In this document: positions 25,314 to 34,076 of the stretch, in pieces | Numbering within the stretch: position 1 is the stretch's first letter | Layout of the letters: every line of letters begins with the position of its first letter | Source of the DNA: Acinetobacter pittii ANC 4050 | GTDB lineage: Bacteria > Pseudomonadota > Gammaproteobacteria > Pseudomonadales > Moraxellaceae | NCBI RefSeq assembly: GCF_000399685.1 | Contig: NZ_KB976987.1 | Coordinates: 1,689,184 to 1,753,183 of the forward strand | Direction of reading: 5' to 3' | Length of the DNA: 64,000 nucleotides | Made by a program: the position numbers and the translations under genes | The notes under the pieces: generated by a model | The model's input: only the letters and a program-made list of their open reading frames with translations | The model's database searches: none | Told to the model about the DNA's origin: nothing

Positions 25314-26843
25314 TTAATCCCACATTGTAAATTCTGATGAGTGATATTTACGAATTTTTCTTAAATATAGATTCATATCATCTTCTGTTAACTCATCATT
25401 CTGTCGAACGGTTCTTAGTAATTCAGCAGCAATATCATTACCACCACATGCAGGTCCTGCTAATTTAGGACATACAAGAAATGCGAACGGTTTTAAAAAT
25501 CGATGCCTTTCTTCAAAAATATGATCAGTTAAATCTATTACTTGACCATCAGGTAGTTCAAAATACTTATTTTGAAAAAGCGAGGGATCGTAATATTTAC
25601 CATCAAATAAAATTGCAATATCTTTGTAGTAATTGGATTTTTCTCTAGGTTTTATGTTTCCATCTCTATCATAAATATCAAACATTTCTGAAGGTTTAGT
25701 TAACACAATAAAAAAGTTATTATATAGCCTAGAATCATGTTTATAAAAAATAATTTTTTCGACTTCTATTTCATAAAATTTACTAAATAAAAATTTATTA
25801 TTATCAATTTTAACTAGCCCCTTAAAATCTAAATCATCTCCATTTAAATCCACCCACCAAAACTCTTCATATATCAAAAATTCATTTAAATTTTTATAAA
25901 AACTTTCAAACCTATTTAAAGTATCTATAGTTTCTATACTCTTTATAAATGGAACTGTTTTTGTAATTGCATTATTTAAATCATAAGTTCTTTGATAAAC
26001 ATCTCTCTTATTAGAAAGAATATCATTAAAAAATGAGAATATATCATCAATGCATTGAAAGCGTTGTTTAGGATTATTAAATATACAATTATGTACAACT
26101 TTATCTAAAGCTTTTAAATGCGGATCAGAAGAATCATCTACGAATGGTGTTCTAGTACCTTTTGAAGCTTGACCTGCGTACCACCAATGTATGACCTGAC
26201 CGAATGAATAAATATCATAACTTGGATTTGCAACATACCCTCTAATAGTCGATTCTTCTGGACTAAAAGAAAAATTGGCCAAACGCTCTGTTGGGGAAGT
26301 ACTTGATAGTTTTGTAACAAATTCCTCATCAAAATGAGCAATTCCGAAATCACCTATTACATATTCACCTATTTCATCATCGTAAAAAATATTTTCTGGT
26401 TTTATATCTCTATGAATAACACCAAAATTATGAAGATGTTTCAATCCACTTCCAATTTGCTTTAGAATTTTTAGCCCATCATAATCTGGAACAGCTTTAT
26501 CTTTTAAACTTGAACTATATTTTTTCATTATGATGTAAGAAATTTCAATTTTATTCCCTGCTTCACTTGGATATTCAAAGCTATCCAAGTGGTACTGTCT
26601 GACAACATTTTTATGGGGTGGTAATTGAATTAAAGAAAAATATTCATCTACAAATCTTTTAAGCTTTCTGGTGCTCAATGATTGCTCAGTTAAAAATTTC
26701 ACTGCAAATTCCTTTTCTCCATTTTTTTGTTTAAAGAAAAGTACATTAGAATTTCCGCCGCTTTTTACCCCAACTTGAATTAGCTTGAACTCGCCTACTT
26801 TAGAAATTAAATCGTTAGTCTTAAAATATTCGTATAAATTCAT
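25314..26843 (-). CDS. Eukaryotic-type Ser/Thr protein kinase with C-terminal extension, 509 aa
   Basis: The kinase domain covers about residues 20-275: Gly-rich loop GVKSGGNSNV, catalytic Lys49 in AVKF, HRDIKPEN at 144-151, and DFG at 165-167, so it should be active. The C-terminal 230 residues are novel to me. No transmembrane helix is present, unlike PknB-type sensors, so it acts in the cytoplasm. It lies 200 bases downstream of the SEC-C gene in the same direction. Cytoplasmic kinases in phage cargo are known as abortive-infection triggers (Stk2 type); that role is inferred here. Confidence 0.75.
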   Translation of the reverse strand: MNLYEYFKTNDLISKVGEFKLIQVGVKSGGNSNVLFFKQKNGEKEFAVKFLTEQSLSTRKLKRFVDEYFSLIQLPPHKNVVRQYHLDSFEYPSEAGNKIEISYIIMKKYSSSLKDKAVPDYDGLKILKQIGSGLKHLHNFGVIHRDIKPENIFYDDEIGEYVIGDFGIAHFDEEFVTKLSSTSPTERLANFSFSPEESTIRGYVANPSYDIYSFGQVIHWWYAGQASKGTRTPFVDDSSDPHLKALDKVVHNCIFNNPKQRFQCIDDIFSFFNDILSNKRDVYQRTYDLNNAITKTVPFIKSIETIDTLNRFESFYKNLNEFLIYEEFWWVDLNGDDLDFKGLVKIDNNKFLFSKFYEIEVEKIIFYKHDSRLYNNFFIVLTKPSEMFDIYDRDGNIKPREKSNYYKDIAILFDGKYYDPSLFQNKYFELPDGQVIDLTDHIFEERHRFLKPFAFLVCPKLAGPACGGNDIAAELLRTVRQNDELTEDDMNLYLRKIRKYHSSEFTMWD

Positions 26844-27027
26844 AAGTAAATTATCATATTTAGATTTTCGATTAAAATAATTGAAAATAGAATTAAAATC
26901 AAATACTAATAACCAATAAAGTCATACTGAAAATGTAATACCGCCAAGCCACTCTTCTCCTCATATCGTTTGTATGAACCTGTTTCCTTAGTACATAAAA
27001 AACTACCACCCGATGAGAGTTTTAAAG

Positions 27028-27054
27028 ATTAAAAAGCACTGAGAGATGCTTTTT
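27028..27054 (-). terminator. Hairpin AAAAAGCA/TGCTTTTT
   Basis: Eight-bp stem with an 8-nt loop right at the end of the SEC-C gene. Confidence 0.5.
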
Positions 27055-28564
27055 ATGTGTATCTACTATGAGTGAGCTCATCTTTATGTAGACAGCATTT
27101 TTTATATTTTAATGCAGAGCCACAATGACACTTTTCATTTCTTCCCCATTTAATTTTCAATTTAGCATTATGGTCTTTTGATGAATCACTATAGTCTGTA
27201 AACTCACTGAGTATGGAATAATCTTTAATTATTTTTTTCGCTAAAATTGTGTCTTTATAATCAAGCGGCTTTGAGTAATCATAAGTATATATTGCTTCAG
27301 ATTGTATTTCACTATCTTGTGGTTGCATTATGACAACGACTATCTCCTTTGCTTTTGACTGTCTATACTTCAAAGCTAATGAATATTGCCATGCTACTAT
27401 TGGCCGTTTTTGATTAAAGTCCTCTATGCTTTCACTTTCTGAAAATGGCAATATTACTAAAATATAAAATTTAGACTTATTTATAGGAGACTGTAAACAT
27501 CTTGCTGATCTTCGGTTATCTGGAACATTCTGAATTTTATCCAAAAATGCTTGGCTTAGATATGCTCTAGATGATCTGTTTTCAGATGCAAGCGATCGAG
27601 CAGCTCTTTCATGCATACTAAAAGGACTATCTTTTCCTTCACCAACTTTAGCTGTAATAATACTGTCGGAAATACTAGCAACCAATTTATTCCAAGATGC
27701 TCCCATTTCCTTTATAAACTGATGTTTTTTATAATCAAAATTTTTATAACTATTCCAATATCCCTCACTAATAACTAATAATTGGTTATCTTCTTTGGGA
27801 TATTCAAATGTATTTACACCATAAGAAAATTTCTCATTATTTAAATAATATCCTAGTAAATCCTCTTCACCAGGAACATTTAGTAAATTATATTTTCTAA
27901 CTAGATTTTCTTTAGTTTTTAAATAGTTTAAAAAATCAGATATTGTTCCCAATTCATTTATGACTAAATCTATAGAAAATTCATCAAAAATATGTACAAA
28001 GGTTTTACTTTTATTAACGTCACAGAGAACAAAAGGCTTTTTTAGACACTCACTTTCTTCTAATGGATAAAAATGAATAAAAGTACCCGTACTTCCTTCT
28101 TGATAAGTATCAAAATATTTTCTAGCAGGCACTAAGGTGTTTTTTGTAAGAGCAACTAGATGAAACTCTAAGTTTTTATTATCTAAATTAATGGGAAAAG
28201 GAATTGTGCAAAAATTATCCAGAAATATTCTTTGTGGATTGTTTTTTATCCAAGACTCCGCAGCATGCAATTGACGTACTGAATCTGTAATAGATTTTGT
28301 GTACCATCTCTTCCAAGCTACATCTAAACTTTTTTCTTCATTGAACTTTATTTCCTTGTCAGAAAATATAATTACTTTATTTCCAAAAACGACTAAGGCA
28401 TCACATATCTCTTTACCTTGCTTATTTTTAGCAGCCCCTTCATCACTGTATGGGCCAATATAACTCCACAAAGATAAAAAAGTAGTATTCAAAAGCTTAG
28501 ATAGTTGTCTCTCGCTTTCATTCACACCTTCATTTTTTAATATAGGTTCTAACATTATGCCCAC
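27053..28564 (-). CDS. SEC-C motif protein with possible N-terminal nuclease domain, 503 aa
   Basis: The last 34 residues form a SEC-C zinc motif (NEKCHCGSALKYKKCC), which usually binds metal and partners. The N-terminus (about residues 30-110) reads KQGKEICDALVVFGNKVIIF then SDKEIKF, like restriction-type folds, but the usual E-x-K is replaced by S-D-K, so activity is uncertain. The middle 300 residues are unassigned. It is AT-rich, immediately upstream of the kinase gene and downstream of Q. Similar architectures recur in defence islands. Confidence 0.55.
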   Translation of the reverse strand: MGIMLEPILKNEGVNESERQLSKLLNTTFLSLWSYIGPYSDEGAAKNKQGKEICDALVVFGNKVIIFSDKEIKFNEEKSLDVAWKRWYTKSITDSVRQLHAAESWIKNNPQRIFLDNFCTIPFPINLDNKNLEFHLVALTKNTLVPARKYFDTYQEGSTGTFIHFYPLEESECLKKPFVLCDVNKSKTFVHIFDEFSIDLVINELGTISDFLNYLKTKENLVRKYNLLNVPGEEDLLGYYLNNEKFSYGVNTFEYPKEDNQLLVISEGYWNSYKNFDYKKHQFIKEMGASWNKLVASISDSIITAKVGEGKDSPFSMHERAARSLASENRSSRAYLSQAFLDKIQNVPDNRRSARCLQSPINKSKFYILVILPFSESESIEDFNQKRPIVAWQYSLALKYRQSKAKEIVVVIMQPQDSEIQSEAIYTYDYSKPLDYKDTILAKKIIKDYSILSEFTDYSDSSKDHNAKLKIKWGRNEKCHCGSALKYKKCCLHKDELTHSRYT

Positions 28565-28604
28565 AATATTTTATATTTTAAATTAATATATACAATAACT
28601 TAAA

Positions 28605-29111
28605 TTAATATTCAATAAACCCATACCGGCAATGCAACACTGCCAGCCCACATTTCACATCACTACGTGCATCTGACTGTGAACGATCTTCTCTTACCAT
28701 CTCAGGCCATGACTGCCCACGGAAGTAACGGTCAATAATCGCGTCCATCCATTCATCCATAACTTCACTCTGCCCCATTAAATCCAATATTAAACGCTGT
28801 ACTGCACGGGCTTCATTGTCATCAATCTGGCACTGGGTTTTAGATTTAGTTTTACGAAACGGATCTGATTCACTCACAAAGTAATTGGCGATGATTTCTC
28901 GTTGTTTCTTCTTACCTAATCGTTTTAAACGGCGCTGCTTTTCAACTTGTACCATCGCTGATGCAATTGGGTTGCTATATGCTCCAGAAGGAATACCGGT
29001 AAAACTCTTTTGATCTAACCATGCACCGAACTGATATAACCAGCCTTCTAAATCGAACCTAGACCAGTCCACTGAGTGCATAACATGCTTCTTATCGATC
29101 ATTAGTGTCAT
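28605..29111 (-). CDS. Q-like late antiterminator, 168 aa
   Basis: Residues CQIDDNEARAVQRLILDLMG and later RYFRGQSWPEMV with a C-terminal CGLAVLHCRYGFI match the general Q/antiterminator family that licenses late transcription. The position is right: last gene of the early leftward operon, upstream of the late genes. The start at 29111 overlaps the endonuclease stop; ATG 29102 is the alternative. Many terminator-like hairpins in the late region support a need for antitermination. Confidence 0.6.
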   Translation of the reverse strand: MTLMIDKKHVMHSVDWSRFDLEGWLYQFGAWLDQKSFTGIPSGAYSNPIASAMVQVEKQRRLKRLGKKKQREIIANYFVSESDPFRKTKSKTQCQIDDNEARAVQRLILDLMGQSEVMDEWMDAIIDRYFRGQSWPEMVREDRSQSDARSDVKCGLAVLHCRYGFIEY

Positions 29112-29508
29112 TCATTCCCCCAACCATTTTCTCTATCTGCTGAATTGCTAAACCTGACTTCACTTGCTCTGTACTGAACCGTAAAACTGTAAAACCCATC
29201 ATTGCCGCCGAGTTATATTTCTCCATATCCCCGATGTAACCTTTACCCCTTGTGTGACGTCCACCACTCCAGATCCCGCCCTCTACCTCTACCAAAATCT
29301 TTGTCCCCGTAATTAAAAAATCTGCTCTCCATTTGCGTTTCGGATGGAATTTATATTCCTGCTCAAAACTGATCTTGCATGCTCTTAGGTGTGTTGCCAA
29401 TACCGTCTCGCCTTCACTTGGCTGTCTGGTACCTTGCTTTGCTGAACGGCGCTTCGTTGTCTTCACTGGAAATAATTCACGGTATTCAGCTAAACTCATG
29501 CTAGACAT
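29092..29508 (-). CDS. PD-(D/E)XK-like endonuclease, 138 aa
   Basis: Start placed at 29508 (MSSMSLAEYRELFP), with AAAGGGG upstream; the longer frame overlaps less well. The core reads SEGETVLATHLRACKISFEQ, then KWRADFLITGTKILVEVEGG, then GFTVLRFSTEQ, giving the Asp and Glu of a very-short-patch-like nuclease. It is a paralogue of the protein at 16.7-17.1 kb. It sits between the replication protein and Q, where lambdoid phages often carry Holliday-junction or recombination nucleases (NinX/Rap zone). Confidence 0.6.
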   Translation of the reverse strand: MSSMSLAEYRELFPVKTTKRRSAKQGTRQPSEGETVLATHLRACKISFEQEYKFHPKRKWRADFLITGTKILVEVEGGIWSGGRHTRGKGYIGDMEKYNSAAMMGFTVLRFSTEQVKSGLAIQQIEKMVGGMNDTNDR

Positions 29509-29574
29509 GAATACCCCTTTCAAAAGCGTAGAGATCACCTTCCAAGAGCGCTACGTTGACATCGTAGAGGTCTA

Positions 29575-30540
29575 TCATGCTGCCCCCTGCAATGTGCCTT
29601 TGAACCCAACTTGCTTGAGATACGGCTCCCATTGTTTGGCCTGAGCAGGATCGCTAAGTTTTACGGCAATACGTGCTGCGAGTTGATCGTAACTTTCCCC
29701 TGCAGCTGCAAACTGGCTTGCGAACTCAGGATGTTGTGAAAGTTTTTGAGCGAAGGTATGAACCTGTTTATCGCTCAACAGGTGCGGTGCGCTCGGCGAG
29801 CACCGAACCTGCGACCCTGAATTTCGGAAAGCTGCCTGTTCACGTGCTTGGTATTTTCCACATGCGTTGATTAACCAATCTGCAAAGTGGTAATTCATGA
29901 GTTCATCACAAAGATTCTTCTCGGCGTTGTAGAGTTCAAAAGCTCGTAACTCCCGATCGAACCATGTCGCGTTTTTGATCTGCTCGTAAGTTTCCTGATC
30001 AGTTGCCAAACGAATTTCTTCACCAAGTTTTTTCAAACTCAACCATGTTTTTTTATTTTTAGATTCATCTGATAGATTCTTTGGTAGATTCCGTGTCCCA
30101 ACGTTGGGACTGTTTAATGGGATCGTTGGTACTCTTTCCTCGGAACAATGGGACTGTTCCGTTGTTGGTACTGTTCCAACATTGGTACCCTTTAAATCGG
30201 TACTTTCCTGCGGTAAGTATCCCGTTGTTGGGACTCTTTTATTTTCACGCCCTAACACGTCAATTAATTTATAGATTTTTACCTGTTTGGTTTTACCCGT
30301 GCGTTCACCCGTATCGGCGATAAGACCATCTTCAATTAGTTCGGCAATAATCTTCATTACCGTTTTACGGTCAAGATTAGTGTCGTCTTCTAGGCGTTTA
30401 ACACTCGGATAGCATGTATGTTCTTCACCGGCACGATCGGCTAGTGACAACAGGACGAGTCGTTTAAGTGGCTTTAGACTGCCGCCCTTACGATCGCTGA
30501 ACTGGACTTCCCAAGCCCATTTAGTGGCATCTAGACTCAT
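29575..30540 (-). CDS. Replication initiation protein (lambda O-like), 321 aa
   Basis: The N-terminus (about residues 1-100) has a winged helix: LKRLVLLSLADRAGEEHTCY, PSVKRLEDDTNLDRKTVMKI and IAELIEDGLIADTG. This helix-turn-helix 36 type domain is typical of phage O-like proteins. It should bind the phage origin, possibly within its own gene. The C-terminal third is helical and would recruit host helicase. No P-like or DnaC-like partner follows, so the protein may load helicase itself. The gene overlaps the HNH gene by 4 bases. Confidence 0.7.
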   Translation of the reverse strand: MSLDATKWAWEVQFSDRKGGSLKPLKRLVLLSLADRAGEEHTCYPSVKRLEDDTNLDRKTVMKIIAELIEDGLIADTGERTGKTKQVKIYKLIDVLGRENKRVPTTGYLPQESTDLKGTNVGTVPTTEQSHCSEERVPTIPLNSPNVGTRNLPKNLSDESKNKKTWLSLKKLGEEIRLATDQETYEQIKNATWFDRELRAFELYNAEKNLCDELMNYHFADWLINACGKYQAREQAAFRNSGSQVRCSPSAPHLLSDKQVHTFAQKLSQHPEFASQFAAAGESYDQLAARIAVKLSDPAQAKQWEPYLKQVGFKGTLQGAA

Positions 30541-30941
30541 TCACCCTCCTCATCTGATTCATCATACTTAGTACCCTTTGATGAATTGCATGACTTACAC
30601 ATTGTTTGGAGGTTTTCTATTGTTGATACACCGCCCAAAATCTCTGGTTTAATATGATCAAGTGTTAAATTCTTCTGAATGCCACATGTAACGCACTTAA
30701 ACCCGTCTCGCTCGTAAACCTCAAGGCGAAGTTTTAGACCGATTTTCTTTTTCATATATTTTTGTGAGTACTCTTCAGTTTTTCGCCCAAAAAAATCTCG
30801 TCCAAATTGAGCCTTATGTACAACTTCTAAAATCATGTTTGCACATAAGTTGCATAAAATAACCTCAGGGTTAATTTTGCTGTAATAATCGACCGCATAC
30901 TCTTCGTAGCAATATTGGCAAATTTCAAAATCTTCTTTCAT
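30537..30941 (-). CDS. HNH endonuclease, 134 aa
   Basis: An N-terminal zinc ribbon (CQYC ... CNLC, residues about 8-34) is followed by an HNH domain (about 78-128: RDGFKCVTCGIQKNLTLDHI, GGVSTIENLQTMCKSCNSSK). Phage HNH proteins often nick DNA for packaging or recombination. The gene overlaps the O-like gene start (ATGA), implying co-translation. Homing nuclease is an alternative reading. Confidence 0.75.
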   Translation of the reverse strand: MKEDFEICQYCYEEYAVDYYSKINPEVILCNLCANMILEVVHKAQFGRDFFGRKTEEYSQKYMKKKIGLKLRLEVYERDGFKCVTCGIQKNLTLDHIKPEILGGVSTIENLQTMCKSCNSSKGTKYDESDEEGE

Positions 30942-30998
30942 GTTGTAGCTCCTATAAAATTAGCTTTAATTACAACATGAAAGTTCTGTCGGATATAT

Positions 30999-31133
30999 TT
31001 ACTCATGATGGTTGGACCTCTTGATTTTTATTCTTTTCACACTTGCCTCAAACATCATCACGGTCTTTATATTGTTACCCTCAGGGTCTTTGAACTGACC
31101 TTGTGAAGCCCAAATAGTTGCATCCAGACTCAT
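30999..31133 (-). CDS. 44-aa duplicate of the replication-protein N-terminus
   Basis: ATG 31133 overlaps the upstream stop (TAATG). The product starts MSLDATIWASQGQFKDPEGN, closely matching the start of the O-like protein (MSLDATKWAWEVQFSDRKGG), then diverges and ends. It may be a remnant from recombination between O alleles or a small real peptide. It lacks the winged helix. Confidence 0.5.
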   Translation of the reverse strand: MSLDATIWASQGQFKDPEGNNIKTVMMFEASVKRIKIKRSNHHE

Positions 31134-31426
31134 TACTCACCAACCTTAGGCTTTACATATCCGCCCATGTATTCAATCTTTTGAGCCTTATACAAACTCG
31201 TTTCAATTTCCCCAGCCAAATACAAAGTAATGCGGCCACGGCGAGCAAGTTCTTGTCTAAACTCTTCGCGTGTTAAGGCTGCATTCTTTTCGTTGTATCC
31301 ACGCTTACGGAGATTCGCTTTATTTCGTTCAAGCATTTTATTTAGAAGGTTAAGAGCTGGCTCGTACCATGACTGGATGCCTTCACGCTGCTTATGTTCA
31401 GGAAGGTGTTTAAATTGCTGATTCAT
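31133..31426 (-). CDS. Early phage protein, 97 aa
   Basis: Basic, helical protein (WYEPALNLLNKMLERNKANL, then RKRGYNEKNAALTREEFRQE). No domain is recognised. It overlaps the upstream 88-aa gene by 4 bases and the downstream 44-aa ORF by 1 base, so it belongs to the cro-cII-O early operon. It may be a DNA-binding or regulatory factor; unproven. Confidence 0.5.
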   Translation of the reverse strand: MNQQFKHLPEHKQREGIQSWYEPALNLLNKMLERNKANLRKRGYNEKNAALTREEFRQELARRGRITLYLAGEIETSLYKAQKIEYMGGYVKPKVGE

Positions 31427-31689
31427 GGCACCTCCGCCCGTGCTAATTCTTCTGCAGTTAATCGACGTTTTGCTTCTAACTCAGCAATTGATGCCGATCT
31501 AAAGAATTGAACTGGTAGAGCTAACTGCTTACCGCACGCTGACTTAACAAAAAGTCGTTTAGATGTGCTGTAGTAAAATCCAAATACTTCAAAAATTTCG
31601 TTATGATCCAGTTCATTAACAACCACCATGTCACCCACTACAAATTCTTCTGAGTTGAGTTCGATTGGCTGTTCTGATAAATTGCTCAT
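31423..31689 (-). CDS. Early phage protein, 88 aa
   Basis: Acidic N-terminus and a beta-rich core (EFVVGDMVVVNELDHNEIFE, then FYYSTSKRLFVKSACGKQLA) that resembles a small barrel. Function unknown. It lies between the cII-like gene and the 97-aa gene in the early operon and is translationally coupled to the latter. Confidence 0.5.
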   Translation of the reverse strand: MSNLSEQPIELNSEEFVVGDMVVVNELDHNEIFEVFGFYYSTSKRLFVKSACGKQLALPVQFFRSASIAELEAKRRLTAEELARAEVP

Positions 31690-31750
31690 GTTCTAATCTC
31701 GCTATAGATTTGGATGCCTAACCACTCCTGTTACCGCAGGTAGTGGTTTT

Positions 31751-32107
31751 TTAATATCCAAGTTTTTCTTTTTGTCCACTGATTTCGTCATGGAAAAGGT
31801 CATCCACCGTTTCAATACGGTTCATCCAGCTTTTAGACATAACCAAAAGTGCAGCTACTCTTTCTTTATCAATGCTTTGATAATCCTTAGGAACCACCTT
31901 TAATCCAAGTAGACTCAATAGCTCGCAAAATATTTCAATTTCATTCAATCCATTGTTTTTCCTATCAGTTTTAAGTCGAGTGATTGTGCTTGGATCAACC
32001 TTTAGTTGTTCAGCAATCTCTTTCTGATTACCTGAATCAAGTCCATGCAATATGCGGGATGCATCATTTCTGGCACTTGCAGAGAGTTCAATTGATAATT
32101 TGCTCAT
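31751..32107 (-). CDS. CII-like transcriptional activator, 118 aa
   Basis: The N-terminal helix-turn-helix (about residues 26-48, NQKEIAEQLKVDPSTITRLK) with SARNDASRILHGLD before it is the CII pattern. CII proteins drive the repressor and integrase promoters early after infection. It is the second gene of the rightward (here leftward) early operon after Cro, exactly as in lambda. No transmembrane region. Confidence 0.7.
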   Translation of the reverse strand: MSKLSIELSASARNDASRILHGLDSGNQKEIAEQLKVDPSTITRLKTDRKNNGLNEIEIFCELLSLLGLKVVPKDYQSIDKERVAALLVMSKSWMNRIETVDDLFHDEISGQKEKLGY

Positions 32108-32115
32108 GGTGGTTC

Positions 32116-32304
32116 CTAAGCGGTTAATACTTCTAGGTCTGCTTTAAGCTTTCCATTGGTTTTGACTTGTAAAACTGCTTGAGTTCTAGCTGGTATTCCA
32201 TTATTCGCCCACTTCCATAGGGTCACAGTGGAATATCCAGTTTTTTTAGCTAACTCTTTTTTATTTTTACAGTCGTGATAATTCATTAAGTCAGTAAGAT
32301 TCAT
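32116..32304 (-). CDS. Cro-like repressor, 62 aa
   Basis: Small HTH protein: HDCKNKKELAKKTGYSTVTL, then WKWANNGIPARTQAVLQV, of the length and pattern of YdaS/Cro-type proteins. It is divergent from the CI-like gene across a 104-base operator region. It should shut off repressor synthesis during lytic growth. Confidence 0.75.
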   Translation of the reverse strand: MNLTDLMNYHDCKNKKELAKKTGYSTVTLWKWANNGIPARTQAVLQVKTNGKLKADLEVLTA

Positions 32305-32316
32305 GCTTACACCAAG

Positions 32317-32390
32317 TTAACTATAGTTAATAAATTCAATTTACCATTTGTTAACCATGGTTTCAATACGGTGTATTAACATTAGTTAAT
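32317..32390. promoter_or_regulatory. OR-type operator region, three 14-bp sites
   Basis: Sites: TTAACTATAGTTAA (32317-32330, perfect palindrome), TTAACCATGGTTTC (32351-32364, imperfect) and TTAACATTAGTTAA (32376-32389). They lie between cro and the repressor gene, as in lambda OR, and the same core is repeated near 36.1 kb. Confidence 0.75.
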
Positions 32391-32408
32391 ATTCTTGGAA
32401 ATATTGTT

Positions 32409-33074
32409 ATGTCTTTACACCAGCGCATTAAGCAAAAATTGGATGAGAAAAAGCTAAAAGCTGCCGACCTCGCACGGGCAACTAAGAAGTCACCAGTTGC
32501 TGCTAAAAAATGGCTTGATGGTGTAAGTGTTCCAACCGCTGATAATTTAAAAGTTATTGCAAAATTCTTAGAAGTTTCTGATGATTGGTTATTATATGGT
32601 GGCAAAGAAGAACCAAAAATCGATAATAATATTTCCAAGAAAGCAGCAACATTAGCTCCTGTTCTTTCATGGGTTCAAGCAGGAACCTTTACTAATGTGC
32701 AATCTGTGGATCTTTCCCAAGTTGAGGAGTGGATTCCCCTTCCTGATGAATGTACTAATTGTTTTTATTTAAAAGTTCAGGGTGTGAGTAATCAACCAGA
32801 TTTTCTAGAGGGAGACTACATTCTTGTTGATCCAGATGTTTACTATAGTGACATGCAATCTGGGGACATGGTTGTGGTGAGAAGATTTGAAGATGCAACT
32901 TTTAAAAAGCTTGTTATCGAAACAGATGGCTCTCGCTATCTACAAGCTCTAAATCCTAAATTTGAACCAAATATTATTCCTTTGGATGAACATTGCCATT
33001 TCGTAGGCCAAGTAGTTGACTGCATGCGATATACATACAGAGCAAAAAGAAGATCAAAAATAAATCCTATTTAA
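32409..33074 (+). CDS. CI-like repressor with S24 peptidase domain, 221 aa
   Basis: The N-terminal HTH_3 (about residues 15-55: KLKAADLARATKKSPVAAKK, then NLKVIAKFLEVSDDWLL) is followed by the LexA/UmuD-type domain (about 100-210: VQGVSNQPDFLEGDYILVDP, YYSDMQSGDMVVVR, then FKKLV with the catalytic Lys). It maintains lysogeny and should be cleaved in the SOS response. It is divergent from cro and 48 bases upstream of the ABC-3C genes. Confidence 0.87.
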   Translation: MSLHQRIKQKLDEKKLKAADLARATKKSPVAAKKWLDGVSVPTADNLKVIAKFLEVSDDWLLYGGKEEPKIDNNISKKAATLAPVLSWVQAGTFTNVQSVDLSQVEEWIPLPDECTNCFYLKVQGVSNQPDFLEGDYILVDPDVYYSDMQSGDMVVVRRFEDATFKKLVIETDGSRYLQALNPKFEPNIIPLDEHCHFVGQVVDCMRYTYRAKRRSKINPI

Positions 33075-33122
33075 GTTTAAGTTAAACAAATAAGATAATT
33101 TTTAAAGCATAAGGGGTAAATA

Positions 33123-34076
33123 ATGGGAAATTCTATAGCAATATTAAGACTTTATTTCAAGCTTAAAGTTTATCAAACTTCTGGCATGGAATTTCAAGTT
33201 TTTTTTTCAACAATTATGAATCACTTAGATTCAGATTTTGTTCCTATAAAACCCCATGGAAAATGGGGTGATGGAGGAAATGATGGATGTAATGCAAAAT
33301 TAAAACATTATTATCAAATTTATGCGCCATTAGCATCTACTACCACTAGTCCAATTAATGAGTTTAAAAAAGCTGAAACAGATTATGGGAAATTAATTAA
33401 AAAATGGGGAAAAGTTAATGGCTATTTTTTTGTCTTGAATGATAAATTTACAAATGTACCAGCCCCACTTCAACTAGACTTTCAAAATTTTATTGAAAAC
33501 AACAAAATTCCAGAAGGTCGAATCATTTGTTCACTCCAATTACAAAAGCTATTCATGAAATTGGATGACGATACTAAATTTGATGTGCTTGGTATGTATT
33601 ACATAGATGAGAACTCCACATCTGACTTTGAACCAACCATAGTAGGAGAACTAATAAATTATCTTCTTGATAATAACGATAATATTTTTAATTTTTTAAA
33701 AGGGGAAGCTCCAAATTTCGATGAAAAAATTGTTTTCAATAACCTCTCCCCTTTTTTGGCTGCAAGATTAATAAGTAATTATGCTGAGGTTTACAAAATT
33801 GATGATTTTTTAGAAATACAAGGTGAGGAACTAGCACAAAGTTTATCTATAACAATCAATAAGATATACAAGGAAATCAACTCAACCATTCCTAATGAGG
33901 AAGCGGATAGGAGCTCTTTAATTTATTTTGCTCTGATAGAAGCATTGATTCCCAAATGTGCAAATAAAGATAAAGTTTCAAAAAGAAGTTATACTTCTTT
34001 AGCTGAAGTTATTATTGCAAAATATTTTTCAACATGTGATGTATATGAAGATCCAAACAGCCCTAGTACCCCATAA
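33123..34076 (+). CDS. ABC-3C-type system effector protein, 317 aa
   Basis: The N-terminal domain (GMEFQVFFSTIMNHLDSDFV, then KPHGKWGDGGNDGCN and YYQIYAP) matches the nuclease-like effector with C-terminal domain found in ABC-three-component (ABC-3C) systems. GDGGNDG supplies the Asp of a restriction-type fold; the usual E-x-K is replaced by a YYQIY strand. The C-terminus (about 180-317) is the helical part thought to dock on the ATPase. AAGGGG precedes the ATG. It should be released to attack DNA on phage sensing; inferred from the family. Confidence 0.7.
   Translation: MGNSIAILRLYFKLKVYQTSGMEFQVFFSTIMNHLDSDFVPIKPHGKWGDGGNDGCNAKLKHYYQIYAPLASTTTSPINEFKKAETDYGKLIKKWGKVNGYFFVLNDKFTNVPAPLQLDFQNFIENNKIPEGRIICSLQLQKLFMKLDDDTKFDVLGMYYIDENSTSDFEPTIVGELINYLLDNNDNIFNFLKGEAPNFDEKIVFNNLSPFLAARLISNYAEVYKIDDFLEIQGEELAQSLSITINKIYKEINSTIPNEEADRSSLIYFALIEALIPKCANKDKVSKRSYTSLAEVIIAKYFSTCDVYEDPNSPSTP

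Noticed and set aside
32363..32638. 91-aa minus-strand ORF across the repressor start
   Set aside because: Runs through the operator region and the HTH coding frame; it is an antisense shadow.
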